The notes below the pieces were generated by a model. The model saw only the letters and a list, made by a program, of their open reading frames with translations, ran no database searches and was not told the origin of the DNA. This document shows, in pieces, positions 58,064 to 64,000 of a stretch of DNA of 64,000 bases (position 1 is its first letter; every line of letters begins with the position of its first letter). This DNA is from Aquarana catesbeiana (lineage: Eukaryota > Chordata > Amphibia > Anura > Ranidae). The DNA lies in NCBI RefSeq assembly GCF_042186555.1, contig NC_133328.1:62961685-63025684 (forward strand), given 5' to 3'. The position numbers were made by a program, and so were the translations under genes.

Positions 58064-59220
58064 CTACTTTTTCCAGGCTTGGTTTAATTCTCTGCATTGA
58101 ATAATCTGTGTTGTGAATGGACCCTGATAGCAAGAGCTTAAATTAACTATGTAGCTGAATCATCAAAGGAGTGACATACACCCCTCCCTGTATAGAATTT
58201 CTCTTTGGGAAGCTGCTATGCTCTGGAAAACCAGGGCAATGGGTGCATCTATGTCTAAACAACATTTTTTATATAAATAAAAATACTATATAAAACATGT
58301 TTACAAATGTGAAAACGTTATTACATTAAAATAATATTGGCAAAAAAAGTGTACTTTATGTTTAACAAATGTTCATATGTTCATAAGGGGTACTTGGGAT
58401 AAGGTTAACCACACTGGGTTTTATATAGTAAGGTTGAAAAAAGATACATGTTTAATCTCAACTCCTGTGTTTGTTCTCTTTATTCTCCTTTTTTTAATTA
58501 TTATTATTATTTTACGTTTGGATTCTAAACAGAATTTTTATGTTACGTTCAGATTATGTTTTGAAAATGTATATAATATATAGTTTAATGTGAATCCCAT
58601 ATATTAAAATAGCTGCAGTTATTTATGCTATCTTTTCATGTATGATCTCTGATAATTTTATGTGTATTATGAAAGACAAAAAAAGATACATGTCCTCTGA
58701 ATTCAATCAAAATACATAAACAAGATGCTAAACAGATCAACCAGAGAAAGAAAAAAACAATATAGTGTGGCCGATTTTCTTAATAATGAAACAATTTATT
58801 CCTTATCCCCAAAGGCAGATGGATACAAATCAATATTCTATTATTTTCTATGGATGTTAAAAAGTAGCTATATTTTGTGTATTTATAAACACACTGGGCC
58901 TTTTTGAGGAAATCTACTAAGCTTGTTAGAACTACTGTAGCTACTGTAGAACACAATTTGAATATATTCACTGTAAAGAAGCCTTTCCACATGTGGAGGC
59001 TAACCCTCTTTTCCTTAAGACACAAGGATTACCCACAGATCTTTTGTTCTGACCCAACTTTCCACCACATTTTCTATAAAGACAAATTATGTATTTATAC
59101 ATGGTGATCACATCTCCACTCAATCACTTCTTCCCAAGTGGGAGGAATATCAGTCCAGTTAACTTTCCCCCATAGCTGGGATCCTCCATGCCACATATTA
59201 CTTTATATGTCCTTTGGCTT
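58064..59220. other. Gene-free AT-rich stretch
   Basis: No recognisable coding exon or termini. The last 250 bp may belong to the Tc1 relic that follows. Confidence 0.35.
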
Positions 59221-59370
59221 TGAAGCAACCTAAATCCACAGAAGATCTGTGGTTAGTGCTCCAAGATGTTTGGAACAACCTACTTGCTGAGTGCCTTCAA
59301 AAACTGTGAGCAAGTGTACCTAGAAGAATAGATGCTAATTTGAAGGCAAAATATTGATTTGATTTTGATT
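59221..59370 (+). pseudogene. Tc1/mariner transposase C-terminal relic
   Basis: The plus strand at 59233 reads KSTEDLWLVLQDVWNNLLAE, CLQKL, stop, ASVPRRIDANLKAKY. This matches the C-terminal LW..LQ..W..I....LQ.L..S.P.R...V pattern of Tc1-like transposases. An in-frame TGA and the lack of an upstream catalytic domain show it is old and dead. Confidence 0.6.
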
Positions 59371-60117
59371 CATTTTCTGTTCATTTACTTCCTATTTTGT
59401 TAATTGATACAAATAACACAAATTATAAGATGAAACAATCAGTGCAACAAGTGAAAAATATTGTGATGTTTAAATAAGATAACCTAATAATAAACGTGCA
59501 CAGCTGCTAAACATTCCAAGTGGTACACCGCACTAATTTCAAAATGGATAGTAAATAATAAATGTAGCGCTATGTGTAAAATTATAAATATAAAGTGCAA
59601 ATGTCTAAAATAAATAAATCCTACATATAAATGAATAGTCCATAAAATGAAAAAATGAAGAAATAAAACATGAAAAACTCTTCTTGTGATCAGTGTATCC
59701 ACACAATTCCCCCACAGTGATTGTTCATCCTCAAAAGGAGTGCACACCACCACCAGTAAAAATGCGCGCACACCTCCCAGATGAGTCAAAACTCATATGC
59801 GGATCTCCCCACAAGCTCTTTGCTCTCACTTCCTCTTCCCAATCAATGGTGGGTAATCCAGATGGCTCTTTTCTTAATGGTAACTCAGCTCATTAATATC
59901 CAAAGAAGCGGATCATCTCCCAGCTTGGCTCAAGATTCCATGAGTTCAGGACATGTAAATAATAAGTATAGAGACCATAGTGTTCTCCGTATACAAATTT
60001 ATTCAAAGCCCCCAAATAGACAAGTTGCACTTACAAAATAAAAACTTTAAAATCACATAAAAACCTCCAGAGTAGCACCACCGTGTCCACATACACAGTG
60101 CTTGGCTGGACGTGACT

Positions 60118-60166
60118 ATCAGCTCCTCCCTTCTAGACGTGTATCGGCCAATCACAGGCCTTCCTC
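60118..60166 (-). ncRNA. Degenerate hammerhead-like motif F
   Basis: The minus strand reads CTGTGAGGAAGGCC, a loop, then GGCCGATACACGTC. It fits CUGANGA with a two-base insertion, the extra A, stem II GGCC/GGCC and an altered GAAA (GATA). Probably inactive. Confidence 0.4.
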
Positions 60167-60220
60167 ACAGGCCCTTCTTCTCTTTTCTTTGTCACTTATA
60201 ATTACTCTCAGGGATGTGGT

Positions 60221-60262
60221 CCCCAGGACGAAGTCTTTTCAGACGAAACGCGTAGGGAGGAC
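60221..60262 (+). ncRNA. Degenerate hammerhead-like motif C
   Basis: AGGACGA (60225-60231) stands at the CUGANGA position, followed by the extra A, stem II GTCT/AGAC (60233-60236, 60241-60244), GAAA (60245-60248), palindromic ACGCGT (60248-60253), A254 as cleavage residue and GGG pairing with upstream CCC. Two core bases deviate. Confidence 0.45.
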
Positions 60263-61353
60263 TCCACTGCCGCCTTCTTTAATGTACAAGCGCTTTTTAT
60301 CATCATAAACATGTAAGTGTATTTCTTCTTTTTAATAAAATACGGTTTCTACGGTATCACACTATGTGGCCCTTTTTATACCTTTTATGAGCCATATGCG
60401 AGGAGATCCATTGTCCCATTTGGAGAAGATACGTGTTCAGGAACCCCCTGTGATCCCTTCAGGCTGTCAAGGTCTCCATAATATTGCTATTGAGCAATAA
60501 AAGCCAGTTTGACCCTCACAGTATATACTGTCTTGGGTTCAAACCCTCCGGTAAGCCTCCATCTTCACCGGCTGAGGGAATTGCATGTGTGTTAAGACAC
60601 TGTGGTGTGATGTTTAAGAGCTGGTCCATCCATGCACCATCCAACATAGATATGTGTGACCTTTAAGAACCAGCTGTACATCATCCTTTTAAAGACTTTA
60701 TGGCCTTATGCTGGTGAAGGTGCTTTATACATCACTCACAAGTGGTGATCAATTCAGTCTCCTATTCACTGACTTTTATATATATATATATCTAATTTAT
60801 ATCTATTTAAGTTTTTTTCTAATGTTAGACGTTTATCTGTGTCCTTCCTTTCAGTTAAACTATATGTAGAGCATGGGCTCTTCACCTCATTAGTTTGAAG
60901 GTGCCTCTTTCATTTTAGCGCTACACGTTTTGGTTTTATTTGATGTGTTTGGCAATTATTCTGTTTGCGGTGTTAGCGGCTTACCATTTTGAGCAAGCGC
61001 AAAATTTATTATTGGTGTGGCTCAGGGATGTGGTGCCTATCTAATTGGGTGTTTCACCACTAATCGGAACCAAACTTTTTGTTACGGTACCATTCAGTGT
61101 TTTAATACACACTTCCATTTATGGTCCGATTTGGGAAACACAACAGAAATATAACTTGGTTATTTAATGATTAATTTGTCTTGGTAATCTTAAAGAATTT
61201 TCTTTTTTCTTTTTCTTTTTTCGTAATTGTTACATTTCCCTACAAACTTTTGAGCTTGATTACCCCTTTTTCCCCCTCTCCTTTCCTGGGCCCACCCTTA
61301 TCCCCTTGACGTCCCCCCTCCCCTCCCTCCTTCCCTTCCCCTTCTTCATTCTC

Positions 61354-61697
61354 ATGGCAGCCTTCAGCGGAGAGGCCTGGGAAGGCCTCATAGATAAAAT
61401 TCAACAGTCCCAAAACCCTGGGGAGATCTCTGACAGGGATCTTGAACAGGCTTTCCTAAGACTTCAACGCCTCTTGGAATGTAAGGCTAGAATTTTTTGG
61501 CACAAAAGATACTTAAATATATTGACAATAAGATAGTCCCTTGGGGACTTAGAGTTCAAATTTTTCCCAACATACGTAAAGTTGAGGAATCTCTAAAATC
61601 AAAATGGGAAGAAAACTTGCAGTCCTGTTCTTTTGGAATGATGGATTTATTGTGTACCCAATATGAACATGAACTTGGCATTCTAGATGAATCTGTA
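61354..61697 (+). pseudogene. Penelope-like ORF, N-terminal fragment
   Basis: MAAFSGEAWEGLIDKIQQSQ, EISDRDLEQAFLRLQRLLEC, then after a one-base frameshift near 61500 KYIDNKIVPWGLRVQIFPNI and KWEENLQSCSFGMMDLL. It parallels the N-terminus of the Penelope pseudogene at 27829 (IVLRRLRWEVSPNDGL, EWFRFFNEKGLEPLRFLL). It is cut at 61698 by piggyBac copy 2, so no RT is seen here. Confidence 0.65.
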
Positions 61698-62583
61698 TTA
61701 ACCACTTAAGGACCGCCTCACGCCGATATACGTCGGCAAGGCGGCACGGGCAGGCAAAATCACGTAAATGTACGTGATCTGCCTCCCGCGGGTGGGGGGT
61801 CCGATCGGACCCCCCCCCGGTGCCCGAGGCGGTCCTCTTTTGTCACCCGGCGATTGGAGGTGAGGGGGAGGCCATCCGTTCGTGGCCCCCCCCTCGCGAT
61901 TGCCGCCGGCCAATCAGAACATTCCTTTGCTGCTGTATGCTAAACAGCAGCAAAGGAAATTATGTCATCTCTCCTCGGCTCGGTATTTTCCGTTCAGGCG
62001 CCGAGGAGAGAAGACATCACTGTGAGTGTAAAACACAAACACACACAGTAGAACATGCCAGGCACACAAAACACCCCCGATCGCCCCCCGATGACCCCCC
62101 AATCACCCCTCCCTGTCACACTGACACCAAGCAGGTTTTTTTTTTTTTTTTTCTGATTACTGCATGGTGTCAGTTTGTGACAGTTACTGTGTTAGGGCAG
62201 TTAGGGTTAGCCCCCTTTAGGTCTAGGGTACCCCCCTAACCCCCCCAATAAAGTTTTAACCCCTTGATCACCCCCTGTCACCAGTGTCGCTAAGCGATCA
62301 TTTTTCTGATCGCTGTATTAGTGTCGCTGGTGACGCTAGTTAGGGACGTAAATATTTAGGTTCACCGTCAGCGTTTTATAGCGACAGGGACCCCCATATA
62401 CTATCTAATAAATGTTTTAACCCATTGATTGCCCCTAGTTAACCCTTTCACCACTGATCACCGTATAAGTGTTACGGGTGACGCTGGTTAGTTCGTTTAT
62501 TTTTTATAGTGTCAGGGCACCCGCCGTTTATTACCGAATAAAGGTTTAGCCCCCTGATCGCCCGGCGGTGATATGCGTCGCCC

Positions 62584-63302
62584 CAGGCAGCGTCAGATTA
62601 GCGCCAGTACCGCTAACACCCACGCACGCAGCATACGCCTCCCTTAGTGGTATATTATCTGAATGGATCAATATCTGATCCGATCAGATCTATACTAGCG
62701 TCCCCAATAGTTTAGGGTTCCCAAAAACGCAGTGTTAGCGGGATCAGCCCAGATACCTACTAGCACCTGCGTTTTGCCCCCTCCGCCCAGCCCAGCCCAG
62801 CCCACCCAAGTGCAGTATCGATCGATCACTGTCACTTACAAAAAACTAAACACATAACTGCAGCGTTCGCAGAGTCAGGCCTGATCCCTGCAATTGCTAA
62901 CAGTTTTTTTGGTAGCATTTTGGTGAACTGGCAAGCACCAGCTCCAGGCAGCGTCAGATTAGCGCCAGTACCGCTAACACCCACGCACGCACCATACACC
63001 TCCCTTAGTGGTATAGTATCTGAACGGATCAATATCTGATCCGATCAGATCTATACCAGCGTCCCCAGCAGTTTAGGGTTCCCAAAAACGCAGTGTTAGT
63101 GGAATCAGCCCAGATACCTGCTAGCACCTGCATTTTGCCCCTCCGCCCGGCCCAGCCCAGCCCACCCAAGTGCAGTATCGATCGATCACTGTCACTTACA
63201 AAACACTAAACGCATAACTGCAGCGTTCGCAGAGTCAGGCCTGATCCCTGCTATCGCTAACAGTTTTTTTTGGTAGCGTTTTGGTGAACTGGCAAGCACC
63301 AG
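62584..63302 (+). repeat. About 360-bp tandem repeat, two units
   Basis: CAGGCAGCGTCAG at 62584 and 62945, spacing 361 bp. Homologous to the three-unit array at 35127-36190. Confidence 0.9.
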
Positions 63303-63357
63303 TGGCCTAGTACACCCCGGTCATAGTCAAACCAGCACTGCAGTAACACTTGGTGAT

Positions 63358-63748
63358 GTGGCGAGTCCCATAAGTGCAGTTCAAGCTGGTGAGGTGGCAA
63401 GCACAAGTAGTGTCCCGCTGCCACCAAGAAGAAGACAAACACAGCCCCGTTGTGCCCATAGTGCCCTTCCTGCTGCATTCGCCAATCCTAATTGGGAACC
63501 CACCACTTCTGCAGCGCCCGTACTTCCCCCATTCACATCCCCAACCAAATGCAGTCGGCTGCATGAGAGGCATTTTTATGTCCTCCCGAGTACCTCTACC
63601 CAGCGAACCCCCCCAAAAAAGATGTCGTGTCTGCAGCAAGCGTGGATATAGGCATGACACCCTCTATTATTGTCCCTCCTGTCCTGACAATCCTGGTTTT
63701 TGCATTAGTGAATGTTTTGAACGCTACCATTCACTAGTTGAGTATTAG
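63358..63748 (+). pseudogene. piggyBac transposase C-terminal domain, copy 2, frameshifted
   Basis: One frame gives ASPISAVQAGEVASTSSVPL to HERHFYVLPSTSTQRTPPKK. A one-base difference in the A-run near 63615 then moves KRCRVCSKRGYRHDTLYYCP and SCPDNPGFCISECFERYHS to a second frame. All Cys/His of the domain are kept. Copy 1 (36247-36636) retains a single open frame. Confidence 0.8.
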
Positions 63749-63872
63749 CGTAGGGTACAGCATTGCACAGACTAGGCACACTTTCACAGGGTCTCCCAAG
63801 ATGCCATCGCATTTTGAGAGACCCGAACCTGGAACCGGTTACAGTTATAAAAGTTAGTTACAAAAAAAGTGT

Positions 63873-63928
<56 letters not shown>
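63873..63928. repeat. A-run and (AT)n microsatellite
   Basis: A17 followed by about 38 bp of AT dinucleotides. Copy 1 has only a short version (36762-36785). Confidence 0.93.
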
Positions 63929-63932
<4 letters not shown>

Positions 63933-64000
63933 TTAAAAAATAGTTGTCGTTTTATTGTTCTCTCTCTCTCTATTCTCTCTCTATTGTTCTGCTCTTTTTT

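Larger units (their letters stand above)
59480..61697 (+). mobile_element. 5' part of a Penelope-like element with head-to-head hammerhead repeats
   Basis: The left half (about 59480-60170) is in minus orientation and its end CATAGCGCTACATTTATTAT lies at about 59560-59580. The right half is in plus orientation with TTTTAGCGCTACACGTTTTG at about 60915. Hammerhead-like motifs point away from each other at the junction. A Penelope-type ORF start follows at 61354. The second piggyBac copy inserts at TTAA (61698-61701). Confidence 0.65.
61702..64000 (+). mobile_element. piggyBac-type element, copy 2 (continues past window)
   Basis: It begins CCACTTAAGGACC after TTAA (61698-61701) and is colinear with copy 1 (34229 on) through the CCGATCGGACCCCC block, the tandem units and the Cys-rich exon. 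It differs by having two rather than three tandem units. It runs off the right edge. Confidence 0.88.

Noticed and set aside
60221..60262. Calling motif C (and A, D, E, F) active ribozymes
   Set aside because: Each has at least one change at an invariant core position; only motif B keeps all of them.
1..64000. CRISPR arrays, prokaryotic operons, tRNA or rRNA genes
   Set aside because: Tandem arrays here have no spacer structure, coding is eukaryotic transposon-type with introns, and I saw no cloverleaf or rRNA signature.

Overview
The window looks like vertebrate, most probably amphibian (frog), nuclear DNA. There are no bacterial operons, and almost every recognisable coding stretch belongs to a eukaryotic transposable element. 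The mix is typical of anuran genomes: L1-type LINEs, a Neptune-like Penelope (PLE) reverse transcriptase, a chromodomain Ty3/gypsy element, PIF/Harbinger, hAT, Tc1 and piggyBac. The only convincing host sequence is a broken exon of a patched-domain (PTCHD3-like) gene at 27.2-33.0 kb on the minus strand. The species assignment is inference; the element families are read from protein motifs and termini.

Layout. 1-1.97 kb holds non-autonomous repeats. About 1.86-14.03 kb is a minus-strand hAT element (hAT-1) with a dead BED-type transposase, 107-bp and 45-bp tandem arrays and CCAAT-containing hairpins. It was entered by a 5.0-kb plus-strand L1 (4278-9279) and by a 691-bp element with a hammerhead-like core (1988-2678). 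14.03-23.85 kb is a minus-strand Tc1 element split by a 1.1-kb hammerhead-associated element (14932-16048) and a 7.2-kb minus-strand L1 (16495-23655) that has ORF1, ORF2 and a CpG-rich leader. 23.9-27.2 kb holds a piggyBac-like repeat and two MITEs. 27.17-32.98 kb is the PTCHD3-like pseudogene exon. A second hAT (27182-31978) hit its splice-donor edge and carries a 26-bp minisatellite, a PLE pseudogene and a Harbinger MITE. A Tc1-type MITE (32619-32865) sits in the same exon.

34.10-52.72 kb is a Ty3/gypsy provirus-like element with 5-bp target duplications (GATCA) and two LTRs of 406 bp. Its 5' LTR is split by a 5.88-kb piggyBac-type element flanked by TTAA. Its integrase tail is split by a 7.1-kb Harbinger element (about 44.9-52.04 kb) carrying three genes: an intact HARBI1-like nuclease (+), a three-exon Myb/SANT-like protein (-) with one stop codon, and a MADF-domain protein (+).

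52.7-61.7 kb contains an old piggyBac end, a palindrome of nearly 0.9 kb, a complete-looking hammerhead ribozyme (55707-55749), a Tc1 relic, and the 5' part of a PLE with head-to-head hammerhead-bearing repeats. That PLE is cut by a second piggyBac copy running from 61702 off the right edge.

Nearly all boundaries were fixed by target-site duplications read directly from the sequence, so the order of insertion can be reconstructed. The most interesting items are the hammerhead family tied to Penelope elements, the three-gene Harbinger, and the disabled PTCHD3-like exon.
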